A stretch of DNA of 43,114 bases from an uncultured Chlorobiaceae bacterium (GTDB lineage: Bacteria > Bacteroidota > Chlorobiia > Chlorobiales > Chlorobiaceae), in assembly GCA_903994455.1 (NCBI GenBank), contig CAJEXI010000028.1:1-43114 (forward strand), in the 5' to 3' direction. Position numbers and translations under genes: made by a program. Each line of letters starts with the position of its first letter. The stretch's first letter is position 1. Of the stretch, positions 16,850 through 24,553 are shown piece by piece. The notes under the pieces were generated by a model. That model saw nothing but the letters and a program-made list of their open reading frames with translations. It was not told where the DNA came from and ran no database searches.

Positions 16850-17081
16850 TTGCGTATCTCATGGATATAATTCGTCGAGTATCTTTTCGTGGAGTCCAAA
16901 CGATGACCGCAACTCGATAGCGTAAAAAACCAGTGGTGATAAAACGAGGTTCCCCATAATCCATTCTCTCATCAGGAGCTGTAAAATGCTTGCCGTTAAA
17001 GACGAGAGGAGCATTGTAAAAATCAATGCCCCGTTCTGCAAGTGTTTTTTTGCGCTTTGTTGCATCACATTCGATTACCAT
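16809..17081 (-). CDS. brnT: BrnT-family ribonuclease toxin
   Basis: 90 residues matching BrnT: an N-terminal EWD-like region (MVIECDATKRKKTLAERGIDF), FNGKHFTAPDERMDYGEPRF, then RVAVIVWTPRKDTRRIISMRYANEREIKRY with the RIIS-R-A--E---Y signature. BrnT is a RelE-fold RNase neutralised by BrnA. The N-terminal K-N/W-D residues differ slightly from the usual WDxxK motif (ECDATK). The partner antitoxin downstream is truncated, so either the toxin is inactive or protection comes from elsewhere. Confidence 0.8.
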   Translation of the reverse strand: MVIECDATKRKKTLAERGIDFYNAPLVFNGKHFTAPDERMDYGEPRFITTGFLRYRVAVIVWTPRKDTRRIISMRYANEREIKRYKKYSG

Positions 17082-17201
17082 AAGGTAAGAAAAATCAGGT
17101 ATAAGCTGTAAAAGTTCAATGATTGCTCCTTGACCGTTTTTGGAAAAAAAACTCCTGTGCTGTCGATTAATTTTGTAGAAATGTCCAAATTGGGTACCTC
17201 T

Positions 17202-17885
17202 ATGGGGTGGAGGGGTTTTCTGTTTTGTGAGATATGCGTATCATCTCACAATAATTCTTCTCGATTTTTAAAACAAAACAGACCGCGAAGTGTAAATAAT
17301 GTAATAATGGCCTTGCTGACGATGCAAAGTTTTGCAGTCATTGTGGAGCAGTGGTAGAGCAAAGGTGCCCCAACAAGGTGTGTGGTAAAAGTGGATTACC
17401 AGCCGATGCGCTCTTTTGCCCTGATTGCGGCACAAGGTTAGTTGCTGAACAAGAGAATACTGCATGGCGTTCGCCCGATGTTGCTGCTGTCCCGAGTGTA
17501 CGTCGGGAGCAGTACGGTCAGTCGAGAAGGGCAGAAGGTAAACCATCGCTTAAACAATCAGTGTATTTGCGTTACGTGGCGGCAGTAGTTGCGCTTTTTG
17601 TTATTGGTGTAGCGGGGTGGCTGCTTTTTCCGCATGCACAAAAAGCACTTATGCCACTGCTCAAGCCAGCACCACAAAACTTTGTTTTGATTCGTGGCGG
17701 CGAATTTATCATGGGTAGCCCGATGTATGAGGGTGAGAGTGAGGTAGATGAAAAGCCGCAACATCAAGTAAAGCTCAGTGAATATTACATAGGCAAATAT
17801 GAGGTAACGGTTGGTGAGTTTAAGCAATTTATTGATGCTACCAACTACCCAACTGATGCAGAAAAAGGAACGGGTGATTGGTCAG
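17202..17885 (+). repeat. 684-bp duplication, copy 1
   Basis: Matches 19627-20310 without indels by eye (same spacing between all landmarks), covering an inverted repeat, the leader and the first 200 codons of the zinc-ribbon/FGE gene. Copy 1 breaks off at 17885 into unrelated sequence. A few substitutions separate the copies, including loss of the start codon and one nonsense mutation in copy 1. Confidence 0.88.
17225..17251 (+). promoter_or_regulatory. Inverted repeat, leader copy 1
   Basis: TTGTGAGAT (17225-17233) and ATCTCACAA (17243-17251), perfect 9-bp arms with a 9-nt spacer. The same element precedes the intact copy 34 nt before its start codon. A candidate operator or mRNA hairpin. 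Confidence 0.55.
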
Positions 17886-17974
17886 CCAAGTGCCTCGAGG
17901 GCAAGAAAAGAAGCCTTCGCAGGTTAGCCAAAGAGCTTGGTCAAACCGTTTCACCTATACCTGTAAAAGTGTAA
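17285..17974 (+). pseudogene. Truncated duplicate of the zinc-ribbon/TM/FGE gene
   Basis: Homologous to the gene at 19710. The position of the start codon reads GCG, and codon 5 is TAA instead of CAA, so the first zinc ribbon cannot be translated; a downstream GTG (17351) could only give a shortened product. From 17351 the frame is open: second zinc ribbon, membrane helix YVAAVVALFVIGVAGWLLF, and the beginning of the FGE domain (FVLIRGGEFIMGSPMYEGES). After GTGDWS at 17885 the homology ends and about 29 unrelated codons (AKCLEGKKRSLRRLAKELGQ...) lead to a stop. The FGE core and the variable repeat are lost. Confidence 0.85.
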
Positions 17975-18057
17975 AAAAGGTGGATTACTATATTTGTTCA
18001 TGGAAAGTGAATAACGGCAAGCTCTTTCAACGATCATTGTTTCCTGGATGTCGTTGA

Positions 18058-18451
18058 GTGCTATGGCTTGATGTCCGTAAATATTTTGAGAGCATTAACC
18101 ATGCAATCCTGAAAAAGCAGCTTTACCGCCTGTTCAAGGATCAGCCCCTGCTGCTGTTGTTCGAGCAGATTATTGACAGCTACTCCACTGCCTCGCAAAA
18201 AAGTGTTCCGATTGGCAACCTGACCAGCCAGTATTTTGCCAACCACTATATCTCTGTTGCTGACCATTACTCAAGTGCGGCTTGCCCCGTGCGCTACATC
18301 GGTGCTCTATGACATAAAACTGCAAATGGGGCTATGGTCACAAAAGGAGTTCGCCAACCACGCTATGCCGTTGGTTGCCTTTACTGAATACGCCAATGCA
18401 AGAGAATTCCGAAAAAATGTGTACCGTACACTTGTGGCCAGTGAAGAATAA
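18058..18451 (+). pseudogene. DGR reverse transcriptase remnant lacking the YxDD motif
   Basis: The frame from 18058 reads LWLDVRKYFESINHAILKKQ (RT motif with the first catalytic Asp), a helical stretch, then SVPIGNLTSQYFANHYISVA, the typical DGR/group-II-type motif 4 (G-x-P-x-G-N-x-x-S-Q-x-x-A-N). It continues DHYSSAACPVRYIGAL and stops at 18312; the family has YVRYMDD here, so the catalytic aspartates are gone. A second frame from about 18310 to 18451 (YDIKLQMGLWSQKE... [15 protein letters not shown]) may be the former C-terminal end, which would imply an internal deletion at the YMDD site. The first ~100 residues of a normal RT are absent, since TGA precedes 18058. It lies directly upstream of the TR, the normal RT position in a DGR. 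Confidence 0.85.
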
Positions 18452-18465
18452 GGGCATCAGTCGTG

Positions 18466-18597
18466 GGTTCGAACCGCGTGTTTCGTGGCGGGAGCTGGAA
18501 CAACAACGCCGAGAACTGTCGGTCGGCTTATCGCAACAACGACACCCCCGACAACCGGAACAACAACGTTGGCTTCCGCCTGGTGTTCGTCCCGTAG
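18466..18597 (+). repeat. DGR template repeat (TR)
   Basis: 132 nt homologous to the ends of both FGE-type genes but rich in AAC codons where they vary. Read in the VR phase it would give [20 protein letters not shown] and then [24 protein letters not shown] sequence. It contains 29 adenines, most in AAC triplets at positions that face the ligand site in known DGR lectin folds. It is not part of a large ORF in that phase. The final 30 nt are identical to both VRs. Confidence 0.92.
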
Positions 18598-18862
18598 CTC
18601 AAAAGCAAAGTCGGATGGCTGCCTCTGAACACGCCCCTGTCTTGTTTCAGGGCAAAGAGCGCCACACACGATGCCCGGCATTGGCAGGATGAGCCGGATA
18701 GCCGTTTCGAAGATGACGGGCATTTTGTTAGAAAAATGGCGACGAAGAGCAATCCTCTCTTTTTGTGGCCAATTTTGAAGAGAAATGCAAGGTCATGCGC
18801 TTTTGAAATGGTGGGAGTGGCACTCTGTTTTTCGAATTGATCAATAATTCTGCTACATTTTA
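18598..18862. other. Gene-free stretch downstream of the TR
   Basis: No gene recognised. ATGCCCG (18671-18677) and CGGGCAT (18717-18723) form a long-loop inverted repeat followed by TTTTG, a weak candidate for the 3' end of the TR RNA. Unlike the VRs, the TR is not followed by the 29-nt element or by the GGCCGCC terminator. Confidence 0.35.
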
Positions 18863-18901
18863 CACTGCATCTCCAAAGACATAAAGCGGGCTAACCAGGT
18901 C
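18863..18901 (+). repeat. 39-nt repeat linked to the RT scar (copy 1)
   Basis: 36 of 39 positions match 22057-22095. In the second copy this sequence is joined directly to an RT fragment (FESIDHAILKQQL...), so both copies probably derive from one ancestral RT-adjacent segment. Each copy lies upstream of a gene pair or operon (TA pair here, hsdR there). Confidence 0.7.
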
Positions 18902-18958
18902 GTCTTCACGGATGGTTTCAGCGTTTATTTTGAAACACTTCTATCAAGGAAAAAGGTC

Positions 18959-19216
18959 ATGCTGACATTCAACATAAACTATGATGTTTTGCCAGACAGG
19001 CTTGTCACGATTCAGTTGCCTCAGGAAGTCTCACCTGGTCGGCATGAGCTGGTGATTGTGTTGGAAGAGCAGCCCTCCCGGACAGCTTCCATCACAGACG
19101 ATTCTATGGAAAAATTGAATGCCTTTATCAAAGCACGATACGAATTATCGTTAAACGGGCCATTACTTGATGGTGAGAAAATTTTCACCACACTGGCTGC
19201 ACGACACGTTGAATAA
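18959..19216 (+). CDS. Small antitoxin-like protein paired with a RelE/ParE toxin
   Basis: 85 residues. The N-terminus reads NINYDVLPDRLVTIQLPQEV then SPGRHELVIVLEE, a β-rich pattern found in short proteins upstream of toxins; the C-terminal half is helical (SMEKLNAFIKARYELSLNGP). AAGGAAAAAGG lies about 6 nt upstream of the ATG as a ribosome-binding site. The next gene overlaps its end and encodes a RelE/ParE fold, which is the main support for calling it an antitoxin. Confidence 0.7.
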   Translation: MLTFNINYDVLPDRLVTIQLPQEVSPGRHELVIVLEEQPSRTASITDDSMEKLNAFIKARYELSLNGPLLDGEKIFTTLAARHVE

Positions 19217-19508
19217 TCCCTTCAGAATACAACTCTCTTCAGGCGCTGAGAATGATCTCAAGAGGATTGAGGAGTATGCCGTTTTGCTAGAGGCCAGGAG
19301 CCGTAGAATTCTTGCGTTGAGCAATGCGGTGTTATCCCTGAAAAGTAGTTGGCAGTTATTTCCCTACTTTGATCGTGACAGAGTTGTTCGGGTTTGTTAT
19401 GTCGAAAGATGGTATAGCGTATTTTATACGGTGGATGAAAAGGTAAGGCAAATTGTTGTGATCGCCATTCTTGGACAGGCTGAAGATCTCAATAAAGTGC
19501 CTGTGTGA
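19167..19508 (+). CDS. RelE/ParE-family toxin
   Basis: The conserved core starts at FRIQLSSGAENDLKRIEEYA and continues ...SLKSSWQLFPYFDRDRVVRV and WYSVFYTVDEKVRQIVVIAI, then LGQAEDLNK: the ParE/RelE pattern with the interior V-R-V-C-Y/W-Y-S-V-F-Y strands. The ORF begins at ATG 19167, giving 113 residues and a 50-nt overlap with the antitoxin; a TTG at 19209, overlapping by 8 nt, would give a more typical length of 99 residues. Which start is used is undecided. Inhibits gyrase (ParE) or cleaves mRNA (RelE) in the family; not distinguishable here. Confidence 0.78.
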   Translation: MMVRKFSPHWLHDTLNNPFRIQLSSGAENDLKRIEEYAVLLEARSRRILALSNAVLSLKSSWQLFPYFDRDRVVRVCYVERWYSVFYTVDEKVRQIVVIAILGQAEDLNKVPV

Positions 19509-19626
19509 AATATTTGCCCCACAACACCAGCTTTCCCATTGAGGGCAGAATACGCTATATTATTCTCTTTGTTGCTATCTCTTTCTGCGCCGATTATTTG
19601 CCGACAACTTTTTCAGATCCTCACCC

Positions 19627-20310
19627 ATGGGGTGGAGGGGGTTTCTGTTTTGTGAGATATGCGTATCATCTCACAATAATTTTTCTCGATTTTTAGAACA
19701 AAGCCAGTTATGAAGTGTAAACAATGTAATGTGAGCCTTGCTGACGATGCAAAGTTTTGCAGTCATTGTGGAGCAGTGGTAGAGCAAAGGTGCCCCAACA
19801 AGGTGTGTGGTAAAAGTGGAATACCAGCCGATGCGCTCTTTTGCCCTGATTGCGGCTCAAGGTTAGTTGCTGAACAAGAGAATACTGCATGGCGTTCGCC
19901 CGATGTTGCTGCTGTCCCGAGTGTACGTCGGGAGCAGTACGGTCAGTCGAGAAGGGCAGAAGGTAAACCATCGCTTAAACAATCAGTGTATTTGCGTTAC
20001 GTGGCGGCAGTAGTTGCGCTTTTTGTTATTGGTGTAGCGGGGTGGCTGCTTTTTCCGCATGCACAAAAAGCACTTATGCCACTGCTCAAGCCAGCACCAC
20101 AAAGCTTTGTTTTGATTCGTGGCGGCGAATTTATCATGGGTAGCCCGATGTATGAGGGTGAGATTGCGGTAGATGAAAAGCCGCAACATCAAGTAAAGCT
20201 CAGTGATTATTACATAAGCAAATATGAGGTAACGGTTGGTGAGTTTAAGCAATTTATTGATGCTACCAACTACCCAACTGATGCAGAAAAAGGAACGGGT
20301 GATTGGTCAG
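19627..20310 (+). repeat. 684-bp duplication, copy 2 (intact side)
   Basis: Partner of 17202-17885. Here the duplicated segment runs on into the full-length FGE gene. The two copies are in the same orientation and enclose the RT remnant, the TR and a TA pair, about 2.4 kb apart. Confidence 0.88.
19650..19676 (+). promoter_or_regulatory. Inverted repeat upstream of the DGR variable protein 2 gene
   Basis: TTGTGAGAT (19650-19658) and ATCTCACAA (19668-19676), perfect 9-bp arms around a 9-nt spacer, ending 33 nt before the ATG at 19710. Its conservation in the duplicated pseudogene copy only reflects the duplication. Position fits a repressor operator or 5' UTR hairpin. Confidence 0.55.
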
Positions 20311-20927
20311 GCAGTTGGGTGTATGATGGTAAGGAATGGAATCAGCAAAAAGGAGTCAACTGGCGGCATGATACCGCAGGCAAAGAGCGCCCGGTATCGC
20401 AGTATAACCATCCGGTGGTGCACGTGAGCTGGAATGATGCGGTAGCCTACTGCGAATGGCTTTCAGCAAAGGAGGGTAAAAAGTACCGCTTGCCAACGGA
20501 GGCAGAGTGGGAGTATGCATGCAGGGCAGGGTCAAAAATCTCAACACCGTTTAATACCGGCGGAAATCTGACTACCGCGCAAGCGAACTATAATGGTAAC
20601 TCTCCGTATGGCAGGAATAGTAAAGGGCAGTATAGAGGCACAACGGTAGCTGTGAACAGCTTTGCGCCGAATGCGTGGGAGTTATACAATATGCACGGTA
20701 ATGTGTGGGAGTGGTGTAGCGACTGGTATGGTGAAAAGTACTACGAAGAGTGCAAAGCACAAGGCGTGGTAGAAAATCCGCAAGGCGCGTCGGGTGGTTC
20801 GTTCCGTGTGGTTCGTGGCGGGAGCTGGGGCCGCAGCGCCGAGCTCTGTCGGTCTGCGGGTCGCAACCGCCTCGCGCCCGACTACCGGAGCCACGATGTT
20901 GGCTTCCGCCTGGTGTTCGTCCCGTAG
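19710..20927 (+). CDS. Zinc-ribbon/membrane-anchored FGE-sulfatase (C-type-lectin) protein; DGR variable protein 2
   Basis: 405 residues. The N-terminus has a double zinc ribbon (CxxC pairs at about residues 3/6, 17/20, 45/48, with C28 and C33 between). A basic linker leads to one membrane helix, YVAAVVALFVIGVAGWLLF, at about 92-110, and the rest is a complete FGE-sulfatase domain: FVLIRGGEFIMGSPMYEGE, ISKYEVTVGEFKQFIDATNY, YRLPTEAEWEYACRAGS, NMHGNVWEWCSDWYG, ending in VR2 and GFRLVFVP. Such domains in DGRs serve as hypervariable ligand binders rather than enzymes. The topology (zinc ribbons inside, lectin domain outside, or the reverse) is not decidable from sequence. Intact paralogue of the pseudogene at 17285. 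Confidence 0.9.
   Translation: MKCKQCNVSLADDAKFCSHCGAVVEQRCPNKVCGKSGIPADALFCPDCGSRLVAEQENTAWRSPDVAAVPSVRREQYGQSRRAEGKPSLKQSVYLRYVAAVVALFVIGVAGWLLFPHAQKALMPLLKPAPQSFVLIRGGEFIMGSPMYEGEIAVDEKPQHQVKLSDYYISKYEVTVGEFKQFIDATNYPTDAEKGTGDWSGSWVYDGKEWNQQKGVNWRHDTAGKERPVSQYNHPVVHVSWNDAVAYCEWLSAKEGKKYRLPTEAEWEYACRAGSKISTPFNTGGNLTTAQANYNGNSPYGRNSKGQYRGTTVAVNSFAPNAWELYNMHGNVWEWCSDWYGEKYYEECKAQGVVENPQGASGGSFRVVRGGSWGRSAELCRSAGRNRLAPDYRSHDVGFRLVFVP
20796..20927 (+). repeat. DGR variable repeat VR2
   Basis: 132 nt, co-linear with TR and VR1 and ending at the gene's stop codon. By hand alignment 18 of 29 TR adenines are changed and 8 of the 103 other positions. Changes include AAC to TTC, GGC, CGC, CTC, TAC and CAC, the expected outcome of adenine-directed mutagenesis. 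Confidence 0.92.
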
Positions 20928-20952
20928 TCAGTTGGCTGCTCATTTCGGCTTT

Positions 20953-20969
20953 GCTTTTTGAGCTAAAGC
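20953..20969 (+). other. Hairpin downstream of VR2
   Basis: GCTTT (20953-20957), loop TTGAGCT, AAAGC (20965-20969), starting 26 nt after the VR2 stop. The stem bases differ from the VR1 hairpin on both sides yet still pair, which is compensatory change. Confidence 0.55.
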
Positions 20970-20991
20970 GGAGCAAAAACAAGGTTGAGGA

Positions 20992-21020
20992 GAGCGGCTG
21001 TGAGGGACGAACTGCCGCAC
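20992..21020 (+). repeat. 29-nt element shared by the VR1 and VR2 downstream regions (copy 2)
   Basis: Identical to 15992-16020, at nearly the same distance from the VR stop (65 versus 62 nt). Confidence 0.75.
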
Positions 21021-21056
21021 ACCTCAACCGAGCAGGTTGGCAGGAACCACAGAAAA

Positions 21057-21082
21057 GGCCGCCGTGTGGCGGCCGAATTTTT
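21057..21082 (+). terminator. Rho-independent terminator of DGR variable protein 2
   Basis: GGCCGCC (21057-21063), loop GTGT, GGCGGCC (21068-21074), then GAATTTTTG. Nearly the same as the terminator behind VR1. Confidence 0.85.
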
Positions 21083-21230
21083 GAACAACGTTGGTGACGG
21101 CATAGTGGCGTATTATCAGCTTTTCATCGATGAACCTTAGACTGTAATGATTTGCTGGAAATCAATTTAATTTTGTATTTTTATGGTAATTGTTTGGGAT
21201 CTACGTTGAGATTAATGTGGTGAGGTTGAA

Positions 21231-21620
21231 ATGAAGCCCGAAGAAATTCTGGGCAATATTTGCCAGAAATATTCTGATGCAGTATTGCTGAAACAGCATG
21301 GAAGGTATGCCAACTCAATATACCTGAGTGGATATTGTGTAGAACTATCGCTCAAATATGCGATTACAAATCACATGAATTGGAGCAGGTATAAAACTGA
21401 AGGTAAATTGAAGTTTTTGAAGGTTCATGATTTAGAGTTGCTTGTATCCTTGACTGGTCGCGAAGTTCATATAAAAAAAATGTCGGCATGGCAAGAGGTC
21501 AATAAATGGAGTGAATTAAAGCGATATGATGACCCCGACGGCTCAATGCTCAGTGATGCTGAATCAATGCTTTTGGCTGTCAATATATTGGTGGAGGAAC
21601 TATGCGAGATCTCGTTGTAA
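21231..21620 (+). CDS. HEPN-domain-like protein
   Basis: 129 residues, all-helical. The N-terminal YSDAVLLKQHGRYANSIYLS followed by GYCVELSLKYAIT is the usual first part of HEPN proteins (A-xYLxGYxxExxLK), and KVHDLELLVSLTG is the usual HDL motif that follows. HEPN proteins act as RNases or adaptors in TA and defence modules. The canonical R-x4-6-H RNase motif is not obvious, so catalytic activity is uncertain. It overlaps the next gene by 19 nt and probably forms a two-gene operon with it. Confidence 0.7.
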   Translation: MKPEEILGNICQKYSDAVLLKQHGRYANSIYLSGYCVELSLKYAITNHMNWSRYKTEGKLKFLKVHDLELLVSLTGREVHIKKMSAWQEVNKWSELKRYDDPDGSMLSDAESMLLAVNILVEELCEISL

Positions 21621-22009
21621 AGATAAAAAAGGCACTTCAGTCAATTGAAGAGGAAAAAGGAGAGTTTAGGATCAAGTGTCTTGTTGCAAAAGATCCCTCG
21701 AATATGCTCTGGGATTTAATTTTGTCAGCAGAGTGGTTTGAGGATGATCTCATGAAGCGGTTAGACTACTTGTCGGAAAGAATTTTAGGGGATTTTGATA
21801 TTGATTGTATGCTTCACTTTTCAGGGATCATCACCTATACGGTCAAATCGTCACATCCTCTTCTTGAGATGTTGCGGATGGTTCAGGAAAATAATCGCAT
21901 CGGAAAATACAGTGATTTAGGACAGGGATATGTTATTGTCGACTCTCATAGTGAATTAGCTCAATTGATTATTCCATTGAACAATTCGGAAATCCTGGCA
22001 CCTGCATGA
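21602..22009 (+). CDS. Hypothetical partner of the HEPN-like protein, 135 residues
   Basis: Not recognised. A basic N-terminal helix (MRDLVVKIKKALQSIEEEKG) is followed by mixed α/β sequence with LWDLILSAEWFEDDLMKRLD and a later IVDSHSELAQLIIPL. The pattern of a small α/β protein overlapping a HEPN gene recalls MNT/HEPN pairs, but the GSxxRGEA-type nucleotidyltransferase motif is not present, so I do not call it one. Start codon overlaps the HEPN gene by 19 nt, implying coupling. Confidence 0.6.
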   Translation: MRDLVVKIKKALQSIEEEKGEFRIKCLVAKDPSNMLWDLILSAEWFEDDLMKRLDYLSERILGDFDIDCMLHFSGIITYTVKSSHPLLEMLRMVQENNRIGKYSDLGQGYVIVDSHSELAQLIIPLNNSEILAPA

Positions 22010-22017
22010 TGTGATGC

Positions 22018-22095
22018 TTCGAGAGCATTGACCACGCAATCCTGAAACAGCAGCTTCACTGCCTCTCCAAAGACATAAAGCGGGGTAACAAGGTC
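22018..22095 (+). pseudogene. Second reverse-transcriptase fragment plus the 39-nt repeat (copy 2)
   Basis: Positions 22018-22074 translate to FESIDHAILKQQLHCLSKD, clearly the same RT segment as FESINHAILKKQLYRLFKD at 18085, with matching nucleotides. It then passes into the 39-nt repeat (22057-22095) shared with 18863-18901. There is no RT before or after it. It lies between the HEPN operon and hsdR. Confidence 0.78.
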
Positions 22096-22165
22096 ATTTT
22101 CTTTTTCCCTGCGCATCGGTTATGTTGTATTATGTTTGAATACGTGGAAGTAACGCAACTGATGC

Positions 22166-24541
22166 ATGAACAAAAAGCAGCTCACCGAACGCGATATCTG
22201 TACCAAGTACATCACCCCTGCACTTGAGCGGGCTGGATGGGATAGTGCGACCCAGGTGCGCGAAGAGTTTCCGCTGACAAAGGGGCGCATTATTGTTCGC
22301 GGCAAGCTGCACACCCGCGCTCAGTACAAGCGGGTTGATTATGTGCTCTTCTACAAGCCCAATATTCCCCTTGCGCTCATTGAGGCTAAAGACAACAACC
22401 ACTCTCCGGGCGATGGTATGCAGCAGGCGCTTGGTTATGCCGAAATGCTTCAGGTGCCCTTTGTCTTCAGCTCCAACGGTGATGGATTCCTTTTTCACAA
22501 CAAGATCGCAACTGACGGCATCATTGAGCGCGAACTCTCTCTCGAAGAGTTTCCCTCTGCCGAGGAGCTCTGGCAAATCTGGTCACTGCATCGGGGAATA
22601 ACCGGACAGCAGGAGAAGCTGATTACGCAGGACTACTACAGCGACGGGAGCAACAAGAGCCCTCGCTACTATCAGTTTCTGGCGATTAATAAAACTGTTG
22701 AAGCGATTGCGCAGGGCAAGAACCGCATTTTGCTGGTGATGGCTACCGGAACCGGCAAAACCTTTACGGCTTTTCAGATTATCTGGCGACTCTGGAAGTC
22801 AAAGGCAAAAAAGCGAATCCTCTTTCTTGCCGATCGCAACATTTTGGTTGACCAGACCATAACCAACGATTTCAAGCCCTTTGGGTCGGCCATGACCAAG
22901 ATCAAAAAGCGGCAGATCAACAAGTCGTTCGAGATCTACCTCTCCCTCTACCAGGCTGTTACCGGTACGGAAGAGGAGCAGAACATCTACCGGCAGTTCA
23001 CCCCCGATTTTTTTGATCTGATTGTGGTGGATGAGTGCCACCGGGGCAGCGCCGCAGAGGACTCGGCGTGGCGGCAGATTCTCGAATATTTTTCCTCCGC
23101 AACACAGATAGGGCTCACCGCCACACCCAGAGAGACGAAAGAGATTTCCAACAGCGATTACTTTGGCCAGCCGATCTACACCTACTCACTCCGAAAAGGT
23201 ATTGACGATGGATTTCTGGCTCCATACAAGGTGGTGCGTCTTGATCTTGACAAGGATATGCAGGGGTGGCGGCCTGACAAAGGGATGCTTGACAAACTCG
23301 GTAATGAAATAGAAGATCGCATTTACAACCAGAAGGATTTCGACAAGAGTATGGTTCTGGAGCAGCGCACCCTCCTCGTTGCCAAAAAGATCAGCGACTT
23401 TCTCCGCCAGACCAACCGTTTCGACAAAACCATCGTCTTCTGCGAAAACATCGATCATGCCGAACGGATGCGGCAGGCGCTGGTCAACGAAAACAGCGAT
23501 CTGGTTGCCAAAAATGCCCGTTATGTCGTCCGCATTACCGGCGACAGCGAAGAGGGCAAGGCTGAGCTTGATAACTTCATTTTTCCAGACTCCCCGTATC
23601 CGGTGATTGCCGTAACCTCCAAATTGATGTCAACCGGTGTTGATGCCCAGACCTGCAAGCTCATTGTGCTCGATCAGACCATTCTGTCGATGACGGAGTT
23701 CAAGCAGCGCATTGGTCGCGGCACCCGCATCAATGAAGAGTATGGCAAATACTATTTCACCATCATGGATTTTAAAAAAGCCACCGAGCTTTTTGCCGAT
23801 CCGGATTTCGATGGTGATCCTGTGCAGATCTACACGCCTCAGAACCCTGATGACTCTCCGGTTCCGCCGGATATCACTGAGGATGAACATTCCGGCGAGG
23901 ATGTTCTCTATCCAGAGACTGGCGACGAAGGCGGTGACTGGCAGTATGTTGCCAATAACGACGATAATGATGGCCCGCGAATCCGCCGCTATGTGGTTGA
24001 TAGTGTCGAGGTGAAGGTTGTTGCCGAACGGGTACAATATTTCGATGCCGAGGGCAAACTGATTACTGAATCGCTCAAAGACTATACCCGAAAAACCTTG
24101 TCGAGAGAGTTCGCCTCACTGCAAGAGTTTCTCGTTCGATGGAACAGTGCAGAGAAAAAACAGGTGATTCTTGAAGAGCTGTCGCGGGAGGGGGTGTTTT
24201 TTGATGCCTTGTCGGAAGAGATCAGCCGTGAGTACGATCCGTTTGATCTTATCTGTCATATCGCCTGGGACCAACCTCCGCTGACCCGCCGGGAGAGGGC
24301 GGAGCAGGTTAAAAAACGCAACTACTTTACCAAATATGGCGCACAGGCGCGGCGGGTGCTGGAAGCCCTTCTCGACAAGTATGCCGACGAAGGCATTGTG
24401 CATATTGAAGCGCCGCAGATACTCTCAATTGCTCCTTTTACCGGCTTTGGAACACCGGTCGAGATCATTCGTCTTTTCAATGGTTTTGAGAGCTACCAGC
24501 AAGCCATGCACGAACTCGAACAAGCGCTCTACAGCGCATAA
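22166..24541 (+). CDS. hsdR: Type I restriction enzyme, R (restriction/translocase) subunit
   Basis: ATP-dependent DNA translocase and nuclease of a type I system; 791 residues, like the EcoEI/type IC-B shorter HsdR. The N-terminal PD-(D/E)XK nuclease is visible as [20 protein letters not shown] near residues 57-76. The SF2 helicase motor has Walker [13 protein letters not shown] near 192, DEAD-type VVDECHRGS near 287, GLTATPRE, and motif [11 protein letters not shown] near 514. The C-terminal part matches the EcoEI_R_C-type helical region. Starts at ATG 22166. First gene of hsdR-hsdM-hsdS; 12 nt separate it from hsdM. Confidence 0.95.
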   Translation: MNKKQLTERDICTKYITPALERAGWDSATQVREEFPLTKGRIIVRGKLHTRAQYKRVDYVLFYKPNIPLALIEAKDNNHSPGDGMQQALGYAEMLQVPFVFSSNGDGFLFHNKIATDGIIERELSLEEFPSAEELWQIWSLHRGITGQQEKLITQDYYSDGSNKSPRYYQFLAINKTVEAIAQGKNRILLVMATGTGKTFTAFQIIWRLWKSKAKKRILFLADRNILVDQTITNDFKPFGSAMTKIKKRQINKSFEIYLSLYQAVTGTEEEQNIYRQFTPDFFDLIVVDECHRGSAAEDSAWRQILEYFSSATQIGLTATPRETKEISNSDYFGQPIYTYSLRKGIDDGFLAPYKVVRLDLDKDMQGWRPDKGMLDKLGNEIEDRIYNQKDFDKSMVLEQRTLLVAKKISDFLRQTNRFDKTIVFCENIDHAERMRQALVNENSDLVAKNARYVVRITGDSEEGKAELDNFIFPDSPYPVIAVTSKLMSTGVDAQTCKLIVLDQTILSMTEFKQRIGRGTRINEEYGKYYFTIMDFKKATELFADPDFDGDPVQIYTPQNPDDSPVPPDITEDEHSGEDVLYPETGDEGGDWQYVANNDDNDGPRIRRYVVDSVEVKVVAERVQYFDAEGKLITESLKDYTRKTLSREFASLQEFLVRWNSAEKKQVILEELSREGVFFDALSEEISREYDPFDLICHIAWDQPPLTRRERAEQVKKRNYFTKYGAQARRVLEALLDKYADEGIVHIEAPQILSIAPFTGFGTPVEIIRLFNGFESYQQAMHELEQALYSA

Positions 24542-24553
24542 CAAAAAAGTACT

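Noticed and set aside
17886..17974. AKCLEGKKRSLRRLAKELGQ... as part of an accessory DGR protein
   Set aside because: Only 29 codons after the break of the duplicate; no match to Avd or any family that I can defend.
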